IMG/VR virus record: IMGVR_UViG_3300010885_029022
Coordinates: 1-45,733 of that record
Length of the DNA: 45,733 nucleotides
DNA from: a virus
Strand: one strand, 5' to 3'
Positions 16,705-27,400 of the stretch are shown in pieces. Both the position numbers and the translations under genes were made by a program. Under the pieces are notes generated by a model, which did no database searches, was not told the DNA's origin, and saw only the letters and a list, made by a program, of their open reading frames with translations. How positions within the stretch are numbered: position 1 is the stretch's first letter; every line of letters starts with the position of its first letter.

Positions 16705-18939
16705 ATGGCTACAGTCACAGGGCTTACTGCCGCAAGAACGCTTGCTATAGAAAATGCATCCATTGTCAATGGAGCAGTTGTGTCAGGCAGGCTTATTCTT
16801 ACAAAAAAAGATGGGACTACTGTTGACGCAGGCCCAGTAACTGGAAGTGCTGGCGCTGCAGCTAGCATAACTATTGGTTCAACTACAGTTGGAACAGTGA
16901 GTAACGCTGCATCAGTCACTAATGTTGGAACTGCATCTGCTGCTGTTTTAAATTTTGTTATTCCTCCTGGCGCTACTGGCGCTACTGGGCCGGCTGGGCC
17001 GGCTGGGCCGGCTGGAACTGGAACTGGTACTGGTACTGGCACTGGCACTTCATTTTTAGAATCGCAATTCCCAGTAACTTTAGGAGTTGCACTTTCGGAT
17101 GAAAGTTCAATAATTACAACAGGTACAAAAGCTAAATTTAGAGCACCATTTTCTTTTACGCTAACTGGCGTTAGAATTAGTGCATCAGTAGCTGATGCAA
17201 CAAATATCGTAACTGTTGATGTATTAAATGGCGCATCTACTACTATATTTACAACAAAACCAACTTTAGATGCTACTGAAAAAACATCACTTACCGCTGC
17301 AACCCCGCACACGTTATTGATTACTAGCGTCTCCGACGACGAAGAACTTACATTTAACGCAACAGTTACTGGAACATCATCAGCACTGCGTGGGTTAAAA
17401 GTTTGGTTGTTAGGTTATCGAGTTGTACAATCAATTGCTGGCGCAGCTCCATCGCAAGTACTTATAGCTTCGGCTACGGCAAAAGTTCTATCTGTAGATT
17501 TAGCATGGCTTGTCCCCGTTGCTGGTGGCGGAAACATTACAAGCTATTTGATAGAATACAAACTTAGTTCTGCGTCAACATTCACTTCGATTAGCACTAC
17601 AGCACTTGCGTATACAATAACTGGTTTAACACCTTCTGTCCCATATCAATTTAAAGTTAGCGCAATAAATGCTGGTGGTACAGGCACCGCGTCAACAGTG
17701 CAAACTGTAACACCAAACCCTGTGTCAGTTCCTTCTGCACCAACAATTTCATCTTCTACTATTAATAGTGGAACATCTATAACTTTAAATTGGACTGCAC
17801 CAGCATCAAATGGTAGTAATATTCAAACTTATTTTGTTGAATGGGGATCTACTGCAATTTCGCCATTTTCATACACTGGTTCTGCTACAGTAGCAATTCC
17901 AAACTTATCGTACACAATAACTGCGTTGTCTCCGTCAACAACATATCAATTTAAAGTATCAGCAACAAACGGTATTGGCACAGGCCCAAGTTCTGCAGCA
18001 ACAACCGCATCTACTTGGTCTATACCTGGCGTTCCAACGGCAGGAACAACTCCTACAGCAATATCAGGTCAAGTAACTATTAACTGGGTTGCGCCAGTAT
18101 TAAATGGTGGAACGTCAGTAACTGCGTACTTAGTTAGTTATCGACCAACCGCAAGTACAGGAGCATTTACGTCAGTTGTCATTAGTGCGCCAACAGCGCA
18201 AGCCGTAATTAGTGGGTTAACAAACAATACGCCATATGATTTTCGTGTTTACGCACGAAACATAGTCGGTGACTCCGCAACATTCCTATTAGTGCAAGCT
18301 ACTCCTACAACTGGTGGAGGAACATATACTATTACCCCAACTGCAGGTAATACAAAATATTTAGCAACGCCAGGTGGTCAAACTGCAACAGTATCTAGAG
18401 CTGGCACAAGTGCAACTGTCCAGTCTTCTTCATCTAAGGTTGGTTGGGAACAACAAACAGGTAACGCAAATGGTTACGTTGCCTACGAAGCGTTTATTGA
18501 CTTCCCACTTTCGGTTAGCGGAACTACTGTTAATAGCGTAACATTATCTGGCATTATAGTTGATAGTGGTTTATATGCGCAAAGCGCCAACTCAATATCA
18601 GTGGAGTTATTTGCTTACGCGTATGGTACTACTGTGGAAGCAGCAGACTGGGCTGGGTCAACGCAACTCACTGCATTGGGTAGTACAGCGCTTGCTTCGT
18701 TGCCCATAGATCAGACAACAGACCCAACTACTAATCTACCTGTATATTTTGATTTATCTGGAACAGCAGGTAGTAACTTAAAAGCTGCAGTTGCAGCTAA
18801 TCTTGGCGGCAACCTTCGTCTTATTGCGGTTACTAATAAATTGCGGCAAAACACTCCCCCAGCTGCAACTGGATTTCCTAGCGAAACTGTACAATTTGCT
18901 CTATCAGCATGGACTTTAACTGTAACTATGGGGGCCTAA
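16705..18939 (+). CDS. Minor tail protein with collagen-like linker and three Fn3 domains
   Basis: A 744-residue surface protein. Order: N-terminal beta region (1-85), a collagen-like and Gly-Thr linker (PPGATGATGPAG, then six GT units, 88-113), a beta domain (about 115-235) with a hydrophobic core (TGVRISASV, LRGLKVWLLGY), three fibronectin type III domains (about 242-335, 340-437, 440-538; each has the W..P, SY.IEY-type and Y.F.V.A.N signatures), and a C-terminal domain (about 540-744) with WEQQTGNANGYVAYEAF. Fn3 domains in tail proteins usually aid weak binding to cell surfaces. The linker is coded by tandem repeats. It ends with a TAATG overlap to the kelch-like gene. Confidence 0.88.
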   Translation: MATVTGLTAARTLAIENASIVNGAVVSGRLILTKKDGTTVDAGPVTGSAGAAASITIGSTTVGTVSNAASVTNVGTASAAVLNFVIPPGATGATGPAGPAGPAGTGTGTGTGTGTSFLESQFPVTLGVALSDESSIITTGTKAKFRAPFSFTLTGVRISASVADATNIVTVDVLNGASTTIFTTKPTLDATEKTSLTAATPHTLLITSVSDDEELTFNATVTGTSSALRGLKVWLLGYRVVQSIAGAAPSQVLIASATAKVLSVDLAWLVPVAGGGNITSYLIEYKLSSASTFTSISTTALAYTITGLTPSVPYQFKVSAINAGGTGTASTVQTVTPNPVSVPSAPTISSSTINSGTSITLNWTAPASNGSNIQTYFVEWGSTAISPFSYTGSATVAIPNLSYTITALSPSTTYQFKVSATNGIGTGPSSAATTASTWSIPGVPTAGTTPTAISGQVTINWVAPVLNGGTSVTAYLVSYRPTASTGAFTSVVISAPTAQAVISGLTNNTPYDFRVYARNIVGDSATFLLVQATPTTGGGTYTITPTAGNTKYLATPGGQTATVSRAGTSATVQSSSSKVGWEQQTGNANGYVAYEAFIDFPLSVSGTTVNSVTLSGIIVDSGLYAQSANSISVELFAYAYGTTVEAADWAGSTQLTALGSTALASLPIDQTTDPTTNLPVYFDLSGTAGSNLKAAVAANLGGNLRLIAVTNKLRQNTPPAATGFPSETVQFALSAWTLTVTMGA
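16987..17049 (+). repeat. In-frame tandem repeats coding the collagen-like and Gly-Thr linker
   Basis: Three perfect 9-base units (GGGCCGGCT, 16987-17013) are followed by six 6-base units (17014-17049): GGAACT twice, GGTACT twice, GGCACT twice. They code GPA repeats and then six Gly-Thr pairs. Perfect units suggest recent slippage and length variation between relatives; the paired third-base change (A,A,T,T,C,C) suggests duplication of two-unit blocks. Both unit lengths keep the frame. Confidence 0.9.
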
Positions 18940-20810
18940 TGCCATTTGGAACTTATAAAACTCATAGCGCATCAGTTGCTGCATTAGGTGGTTTTGATTT
19001 TGTGCAACTACTACCGACAGGATCGGTAATGGCTTGCGTTGAAAGTCAAACGTGGATTTTAGATCCAGATGTTGCCGGAGGATATAATCATTCAAATTGG
19101 CGACGCACAACAGATATATTGTATAGCGCAAAGTACGGCACGGTTAGTGTACTAAATGATGGTCGAATAATTGTGCATCCAGGAGAATTTGGGTATGCGG
19201 CATATTATGGCCAAAGTCAAATTTTTGACCCAGTAAATGAAACCTGGAGCGCAATTAATAGACAAATATCTTGGCATAGCTCTACAAATATTACGGATGA
19301 TGGAAAAATTTTGGCAACGCAAAGTGGTACAAATGGAACACTTACTCCAGAAAATGGGGATATTTATAATAGTGTTAATTATACATCGCTTGCTTGGTCG
19401 GCTTCAGAATCACAATTAATAGCACTTCCTGATGGACGATTTGTTAATTTTGTAGGCGGCGGTGTAGTTGGATCTGGAACAGTATTGCAAACTATTGCAA
19501 CAACGAATACTAGTGAAAACGTAGCCGCAGGATCATTTAATGGCACTAATAGCGTAGTTTCAACTGATTTTACACAAACACTACTTAACTTTAGAGACAA
19601 TCATTCTAATGTTGGTCAATGGACGTCATTTGGCGCAGTTGGTTATGAAATTGGCCCAGGTGGTTGGATGCCAAAAATGGGTCAGGTTGTGTTAGTTGGA
19701 GGACAAGGTTGGATATTTGCATATGACCCAGCTACGTCCACTTTAACTAAACGAGGAATTCTGGGTATAGATGCAGTGTCGTCACAACCAACGTCAGTAT
19801 CTATGAAACTTGGCACTGTTACTAGCGCAAATAATGGTAAAAGCGCCACACAGATAGAAACAGCATCTACATTTGAGTGGTCAACAGTAGGCGCGCAATT
19901 AGGTACTATAAACCAAGCAACAGCTCTAAATAACGCTACTGTTAAAAAAGTATATATTAAAATACTAGCCAGCACTGCTAATCCATCTTTTATTGCGCTT
20001 GATTATACACAAGCTTCAGCAAATGCTACAACTCAAATTTTAACGCTAACCGGCGTTACCAGACAAACTACGCAAGGTAATGTTAGTTCTGCCACAGCAA
20101 CTGGCGATGAAGTATGCTGGGGAAGACCATCATATATTGTACAAGATGGGCCGGGTACGTTTCTTCCAAATGGTGATCTAATGGTTGGCGGGCAAGTTGA
20201 ACAAACAGCATCAAACAATAATTTTGGTGGAACTTTAGTATGGCTAAAATGGAACTCAGACTCGGGAATGGCAGCGCCTATAGTTAATGATATTTCAGCG
20301 AATCCTGGTTGTCCAACGTATCCATGCCAAATATTTAATTTACCTGACGGAACTGTATTTGTTAAACAACCAAATAGCAGTGGTAACGGACATGTTATTT
20401 ACACACCAACTACAGCTGAAGCGACACCATTCTCCGGATCACAACCAGTAATTACTGACTTCCCTTTAGCAGTAGAACGTAAACAAACATGCAGGCTATT
20501 TGGCACTCAATTAAACGGGCTACATGAAGGCGGCATGTACGGAGATGATGGTTCGCCGCGATCTAACTTTCCAATTGTTAGGTTTAAAAACGCAGCTAAT
20601 GGTAATGTTTATACATGTCGAACTTATAATTACACTTATCGTGGAATTGGTGTTGGACGAGCATCACAAGCAACCGTACAAATACCGGCTACAGTCCCTG
20701 ATGGATTGTATCAGATGACAGTTGTTGCCGGAGGTGTAACTTCAGCTACACGGGATGTAATAGTTAGATCTGGAACAGGCGATAGTATCTTTATAAACTC
20801 ATATAGATAG
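18939..20810 (+). CDS. Kelch-like / galactose-oxidase-like minor tail protein
   Basis: A 623-residue protein with repeated beta-propeller-type blades: 'lptGsvmac...twilDP', 'vlnDGRIIVHPGE...qIFDPvnetW', 'LPDGRFVNFVGGG', 'fLPNGDLMVGGQ', 'NLPDGTVFVKQP'. The C-terminal 130 residues, with YGDDGSPRSNFPIVRF, YTCRTYNY and VPDGLYQMTVVA, match the Ig-like domain that ends bacterial galactose-oxidase-like kelch proteins. I do not see the full set of copper ligands (Tyr-Cys, Tyr, two His), so binding is more likely than oxidation. It starts in the stop of the Fn3 gene, so the two are probably made together. Likely receptor-binding or baseplate decoration. Confidence 0.82.
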   Translation: MPFGTYKTHSASVAALGGFDFVQLLPTGSVMACVESQTWILDPDVAGGYNHSNWRRTTDILYSAKYGTVSVLNDGRIIVHPGEFGYAAYYGQSQIFDPVNETWSAINRQISWHSSTNITDDGKILATQSGTNGTLTPENGDIYNSVNYTSLAWSASESQLIALPDGRFVNFVGGGVVGSGTVLQTIATTNTSENVAAGSFNGTNSVVSTDFTQTLLNFRDNHSNVGQWTSFGAVGYEIGPGGWMPKMGQVVLVGGQGWIFAYDPATSTLTKRGILGIDAVSSQPTSVSMKLGTVTSANNGKSATQIETASTFEWSTVGAQLGTINQATALNNATVKKVYIKILASTANPSFIALDYTQASANATTQILTLTGVTRQTTQGNVSSATATGDEVCWGRPSYIVQDGPGTFLPNGDLMVGGQVEQTASNNNFGGTLVWLKWNSDSGMAAPIVNDISANPGCPTYPCQIFNLPDGTVFVKQPNSSGNGHVIYTPTTAEATPFSGSQPVITDFPLAVERKQTCRLFGTQLNGLHEGGMYGDDGSPRSNFPIVRFKNAANGNVYTCRTYNYTYRGIGVGRASQATVQIPATVPDGLYQMTVVAGGVTSATRDVIVRSGTGDSIFINSYR

Positions 20811-20820
20811 GATAGTACAA

Positions 20821-21021
20821 ATGGACTTTGGAGATGTAACTTTAAAACGAGCAGAATATGATCAAATGCTTGCAGACATTGCTCAACTATTTGATTGTCA
20901 CAAAATAATTAGATCGTTTGGTGTGTTATTTAATAATCCAACTGAGCAGGATTGGATTGAAGTAACTCATAACTATCAGCATTGGATTCGCGACGATTGG
21001 GCGCGGGTCAAATTTTTATAA
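20821..21021 (+). CDS. Small unknown tail-region protein
   Basis: A 66-residue protein, acidic at the N terminus and Trp-rich at the end (DWIEVTHNYQHWIRDDWARV). It lies between the kelch-like gene and the tail completion gene, with GGATAG-type spacing ahead of the ATG. I do not recognise the family. The position among tail genes suggests a minor structural or assembly part. No membrane segment or metal motif is present. Confidence 0.65.
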   Translation: MDFGDVTLKRAEYDQMLADIAQLFDCHKIIRSFGVLFNNPTEQDWIEVTHNYQHWIRDDWARVKFL

Positions 21022-21039
21022 CAAACAAAAGGAGTTGTC

Positions 21040-21417
21040 ATGATCGAAGTTACTTCTAGTGGCAACTTCAAAAAAACCGAACAGTTTCTATACGGAATGC
21101 GCAAAGGCGATGTATTTGATATTTTAGAAACTTACGGTCAACAAGGCGTTGACGCATTAATGTTAGCAACACCCGTCGATAGCGGCTTAACTGCGCAATC
21201 CTGGTCATATGAGGTTCTTAGAAAAAATGGTAAATACCAAATTATTTGGCATAACAGTAATTTAGAATCTGGTATACCAGTAGCAATTCTTATTCAGTAT
21301 GGGCATGCAACCGGCACTGGTGGGTGGGTTGAAGGATACGATTATATTAACCCAGCAATAAAACCACTGTTTGATAAAATCGCTTACGACGTTTGGGAGA
21401 TGGTGCAACATGCCTAG
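21040..21417 (+). CDS. HK97 gp10-like neck / tail completion protein
   Basis: A 125-residue protein with the signatures ATPVDSGLTAQSWSYEV, IIWHNSN, PVAILIQYGHATGTGGWV, DYINPAIKPLFDKIA and a final VWEMV helix. This is the HK97 gp10-like family that joins neck and tail. In many phages it sits between head closure and tail terminator; here it lies immediately before the tape measure, so it has moved in gene order. AAAGGAG precedes the start. Its stop overlaps the tape measure start by eight bases. Confidence 0.87.
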   Translation: MIEVTSSGNFKKTEQFLYGMRKGDVFDILETYGQQGVDALMLATPVDSGLTAQSWSYEVLRKNGKYQIIWHNSNLESGIPVAILIQYGHATGTGGWVEGYDYINPAIKPLFDKIAYDVWEMVQHA

Positions 21418-24400
21418 TACTGAAGATAGAATTGTATCTATGCAATTCGATAATCGTTCGTTTGAAGCAAATATTCAACAAACGATTAGTAGTTTAGAAG
21501 CATTAAAAAAGAACTTAAATTTCTCGGGTTCTGAAAAAGGTCTTGATAGTTTGGCTAAGTCGGTAAACGGCTTTGACATGTCTACTATTGGGTCATCGGT
21601 AGATGCAATAGCTGCAAAATTTACAGCGCTTGGTGTTATTGGCGTAAGTGCGTTAGCCAGTATCACTAACAAAGCAGTTGAGGCTGGATTAAGCCTTGCA
21701 AAGAGTTTGTCAATTGGACCTTTAGTTGCAGGTTTTCAAGAATATGAAACTAATATTCAGTCGGTTCAAACGATTCTTGCTAATACAAAAAGTCAAGGAA
21801 CAAATCTTCAGGACGTAACTGCTGCTCTTGACGAACTAAATACATATTCTGATCAAACCATTTACAACTTCGGTGAAATGGCTAAAAACGTTGCTACCTT
21901 TACCGCGGCAGGCGTTGACCTTGACACAGCTGTGTCTTCAATTAAAGGTATTGCAAACATTGCGGCTCTCTCCGGTGCTGGTGCTGAAAAAGCAGCAATG
22001 GCAATGTATCAGCTTTCGCAAGCAATTGCAACTGGAACGGTTCGTCTTATTGACTGGAACTCAGTACAGAATGCTGGCATCGGTGGCGAAGTATTTCAAC
22101 AGGTTTTATTTGAAGCCGGTAAAGCAGTAGGCACCATTGCAAACTTACCGGTTAACGAGACGTTTGCGGGTTGGAAAAAATCGGTTGAGGGTTTTCGAAA
22201 CAGTTTAGGCAAAGCGCAAGACGTTGAAGACCCAGCGGTTAAGCTTGCTAATTCTATGGCAGAAGCTGCAAAAGTAGTTAGTGATGCCGAAAAAGATATT
22301 ATTGATACCACTGAAAAATCTGGCCAAAGAGTCATTGACGCCAAACAACGCGTTGCTGATTCAATCACAAATGGCGCAGAGGACATCGCTAAAGCTGAAG
22401 AGCGCCAAAGAAGAACAATTGAGGACAGTGCTAAGGCAATTTCTAATTCGTTTCAAAATGTTATTAATGCACGAAAGCGACTTGATGATGCATTAAAACC
22501 AGCAAGTACAGACGAGCTTACTGCTGCCGAAGACAGGCTCACAAGCGCAAAACTTGATCAATTAGATCTTGCTAACGCAACAGAAAAAGCTAACATAGCG
22601 CAAAACCAAGGACTTTATCGGGAAACCCAAGCTCGCATTAAACTTGCCGCGGCAATGAAGTCTGGTAATCCAGCAGATCAAAGTGCAGCTTATTATGACC
22701 TACAACAAGCTCAATTTGCCGTAGCTGATAATGTTGACGCTATAACTAGAGCTGAGATTAGACAACGAAGCGTAGCTCGCGATGTGACGGCTGCGCAAGA
22801 AAGTCTTACCGCCATTCAAAACAAAGGTACGGATTCCGATTTAAAGGTAGCTAGTGCTAAAGATAATTTGTTGTCAGCCGAGGAACGTTATGCAAGAGAT
22901 ATTGAAGATTCTGCAACACGTCAAAAAGAGGCTGCTGATTCTCTAGCTTCAGCTAAAGAAAATTCAGCTCGCCGTCAATCAGACGCAATTAAGAATCTTG
23001 CTGCGGTTGAAGAAGATAGAGTTTCGGCAATTGAGCGCGTACAAGAACGGTTAGGTATAGCTCACGAAAAATCAGCTAAAATTATATCTGATGCTGCGGA
23101 TACTAATTCGACTGCTTGGTTGACCTCAAAAGTTTTAACTACAGCTCTTTCTGCATTAACTGGAGACATGACTAAAGCAGACTTATTGGCAATGAAGTTT
23201 ACTGACGATCAAGCAAATTATTTGCTTGCGGTGGGTAAACTTGCTAAAGAGTCGGCTACAGAGGTTAAAACTATAACTCAGCTCTTTGGCGTAGTTAAAG
23301 AAGCAATTGGTTCTGGGTGGTCCGCATCTTTTAGGTCTCTCTTTGGTAACATTGAGCAAGCCAAAACGTTGTATAAGGACTGGGGCAAGAAAATTGGCGA
23401 CGTTGTCGAAAAGTCTTCAGAAGCTAGAAACAAAATTCTTGGTGACTGGGCCGCATTGGGCGGACGTCAAAGGCTTATTGAAGCAATAACCAATTTGTTT
23501 CGTGACTTTGGTCTCGTTATGAAACCAATTAAAGAAGCGTTCCGAGACATCTTTCCAAGGAAGACTGGCGCAGAGCTTAACGCTTTGACTGAAAAGTTTC
23601 TTCAATTCACAAAACGAATTGCTATAACTAACGAAACTGCAGCTAAAATAAAAACAATCTTTAAAGGTGTGTTCTCTGCGTTCTCGATTGTAGGGAATGT
23701 AGTTAAGAATGTTACGCGTTTGTTTTGGTCTCTTACTTCTATTATTGGTGGAGCTGCTGGCGGAATACTCATTGGTGTCATTACTAAGATTGCAAATGGA
23801 CTCATTGCTTTAAATGGTAAACTAGTTAAAGGTAACGGTTTAGATAACTTCTTTGACAAGATTATTAATAAAGGTAATAGATTCAAAGAAATCCTATTCA
23901 CGGCAATGATGGCATTTAAATCTGCCTTTGGCGGTAAAACATTTGATGTTGCTGCTGGCGGTCTTGCTACAGTTAACTCAATAGCAGTCAAAATGGGAGC
24001 ACTTTTTAGCAAAATTGGGCCTGTTCTAAGTTCAGTCAAAGATAGTGTCGTTAATGGTTTTGGTGCTCTTGTTGATTTTCTAGCTCCGCTAAAACAAGTG
24101 TTCCCACTCATTGGGAATGCGATTATGTTTGCTGGTAGTGCTTTAGTAGACTTTGCTACTTCTGCCGCAGGGTTTGTTGCTGACGCTGGATCTGGGTTCC
24201 TTGGTATTCTAAAAGGTATATGGAACGCGCTATCTAACTTAGGCTCTGTTGTTGGCGGAATAGTTTCTTCTGCTTTTGGTAAAATCAAAAACATCTTATT
24301 TGGAACTTCTGAAAGCGCCACTAAATTGTCTAAAGCAATTGGCGTTAAAGGCTCCGGCGAAGGAGTTACTGGTGCAGCTGAGAACGCTGGTGGTATAGGC

Positions 24401-27400
24401 GAAAAGCTTATTGGTATCTGGGATGGTGTAAAGCGCACATTTGATAAAGTTAAAGACGGATTAGTATCAGCTGGCAATGCTATCAAAGATGCATTTAGCT
24501 CACTTTGGGAAGCAGTCCAAGCAACATTTGACCAAGTGTCATGGGGTAAAGTTGCGGCAGTTGGTGGCGGTTTATTGTTCGCCAATCTTCTTGGAACTAT
24601 TAAACAATTTCTTAATGGTGGTCTTGCCGGATTGTTTTTAGGTGGCGATTTAGTAAAGTCCATTCAAAGGATCTTTCACGGCTTAACTGATGTACTTAGT
24701 TCTTTACAGCAAGCAATCAAAGCTCAAGCAATCATGAACATTGCTAAAGCACTAGCTTTATTGACTGTCTCAATTGTTGTGTTATCAATGATTGATGGTG
24801 ATAAACTACTTAAATCAATGATTGTTGTTGGCGTTGGCCTTGGTCTATTTATGTCGGCAATGTACAGCCTTGAGCAGATGGCAAATGATACTAATGGTCC
24901 AAAGACTGCAGGTTCGGTTGTTGCACTTAGTGTGGCAATTGGCGTTCTTGCTGGGGCTATGGTACTCTTGTCTTTGTCTCTTGTAGCTATGTCATTCTTA
25001 AACCCAATAGAACTAGCTGCTGGTTTATTTGCAATGGATCGAATGCTTAAAATGATTATAGAGAGCATGAACGCGCTTGCAAAAGTTGATATGAAAACTG
25101 TGCTTAAAGCTTCGATTGGCTTATGGGCCATATCTAGAGCAATCAGAGGTATGGCTAAAGCTGTCGTTATGATGGCCGAAATTGATTTCTGGAAAATGAT
25201 ACAAGGTCTTGGCGGACTTATAGTTGTTGTTAAAACATTGATATTTATGATCGATAATCTACCAAAGGGAAGCGACGATAAAATTAAAGGCATGTTTGTG
25301 CTAGGCGTCGCGCTTAGACTTATAGCTGGAGCAGTTGAAAACCTTGGTAGCATGGACTTAGGTAAAATGATTCAAGGTCTAATAGGCCTAGCCGCTATTT
25401 TGGAAATGATGGCATTTACATTTATTCTTCTTGACAAAGTGGACTTAAAAGGCATTGCGGAATCTTTAATTGCATTTGGTATTAGCATAGTGCTTCTTAG
25501 CGGAGCTTTAATTGGCATTGCCATAGCTATAGCAATCATATCCTTACTGTCCTGGGAATCATTGCTTAAAGCAATAGGGTCATTAGTCATATTGTTGCCA
25601 CTACTTGCTATTGCAATGGCTGTAATGAATGGTAACCAAATGGGTGCTTTGGCAATGATTCTAGCAGCTGGTGCTATTGTTATTCTTGCTATTGCGCTAG
25701 AAAAAATTGGCAACCTTTCATGGGGAGACATATTTAAGGGCCTTGGCGCAGCTGCATTGTTCCTTGGCGGCCTTGTTGCAGCAGCACTTCTTATTGAGCC
25801 AGCACTTCCGGCATTATTTGCACTTGGCGTTGCGCTTTCTCTTATTGGTTTGGCAGTATATTTGTTTGGGTCTGGCGTAAATAATTTAGCCGAAGGCGTG
25901 GCAATTATGTCAAAGGCAGGAACAAAAGGCATTCAAGTATTTAAAGACTTGCTTAAAATGGCCATTACTGCTATTCCAGAGTTTGTTGCTGCCTTGGCCA
26001 ATAGTTTCATTGAGCTAGCTACAGGCATTCTTAAGGCTGCACCAGCAATAATTAGTGCTGCAATTAAAGTTCTTACTCTGTTGTTTGATGCTATACTTAC
26101 GCTTCTTCCAAAAATTGTGGAGGTTGGTGGTAAGCTATTTGACGCACTACTAACGTTTATTCTTAAAAAAGCTCCAGACTTAATTCAAGCCGGCATTGCA
26201 TTAATTTTGAATTTGCTACAAGGCATACGCGACAATATTCCTGAGGTAGTTAAGACTGTTGTTGAAATCATTGTGGCAATGCAAAAAGCATTAACTGATC
26301 ATATTGAGGTATTAGTTGATTCTGGTATTGAGTTACTTAATAAGCTTCTTGAAGGATTTACTAAGGGCTTTGAGGCAATAAAAGACGCGGCATTAGCATT
26401 CGCAACGACTCTTATTCAAGCTATAATTGACATAATTCGTACTGAAGGTGAGTTAGTTAAGGGTATTATTGTTGCCTTAGTTGATGTCTATGTTGGTTTG
26501 ACTCAAACCATAGCTGAGCAAGCAATTCGAATTGTTGAAGTTTTAATTAGCGCTTTAGTGGCTGGAATTAAGGCATTTAGTCAAGGCTTTGTTGCCGTGG
26601 TTAAGGCAATTGCGCAAGGTATAATTGACGGCGTGACTACTGTAACTAGTGAATTTGCAAGAGTAGTTGTTGCTATATTTGGCGCAATTCTTGGTGCAGA
26701 GCAAGAGATTATAGATGGCACTGGTCAATTTGTCCTTTCATTTTTGAGCGCAATAACTACTGCTATTAACACATATGGACCAGAATTTGCATCGGCTGGA
26801 GGAGAGCTTGTAGCAGCAATCTTAAAGAACGCGGTTACCTCTCCTTTAGACGCGGGCAAAGCTTTACTTAATGGGCTTACCGGCTGGTTCAGCGACGACA
26901 AAAAGCCTAAAGAAATAGGAGCTACAGTAGGTGCTAATGTTGCTACAGGTTTAGTAAAAGGCCTTGATAAAAATGCGCCAAAGGTCGCAGCCGCAGGCGG
27001 AAGAATGGGTGAGGCGGCTATCAATGGAGCTAATACAACACTAAAAGTTAACTCTCCATCTAGAGTATTTATGCAAATAGGTGGATATTTAGCTGCCGGC
27101 TTAGCTTTAGGTATGGACAACGACTCAAGTGCTCAAACTAGCGGCGCAGCATTAGGCGATAGAGTAACTACAGCCATGCAGAACACGTTAGGTAATATGG
27201 CGGACGCCTTTACAGGTATCGCTGAAATTAACCCAACTATAGCTCCAGTTTTGGATCTTAGTAGTGTTGAACAACAAGCTGGCAGACTTAATGATATTCT
27301 TTCAGCCCAAACACTTGATGCGTCTATCTCAGCAGGGCAAGCCTCATCGTTGTCATTAGCAACTACAACGCAATTAGCCTCAGCTACACAATCAAAGAGT

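Noticed and set aside
16692-17312. Minus-strand frame of 206 codons opposite the Fn3 protein.
   Set aside because: It is a shadow of the repeats coding Gly-Thr and Ala-Thr, giving Val/Pro repeats, with no start context.
23602-24663. Long minus-strand reading frames opposite the tape measure and other genes (for example 353 codons here).
   Set aside because: They mirror the plus-strand codon pattern, lack binding sites, and have Ile/Pro/Ser-rich compositions without recognisable motifs.
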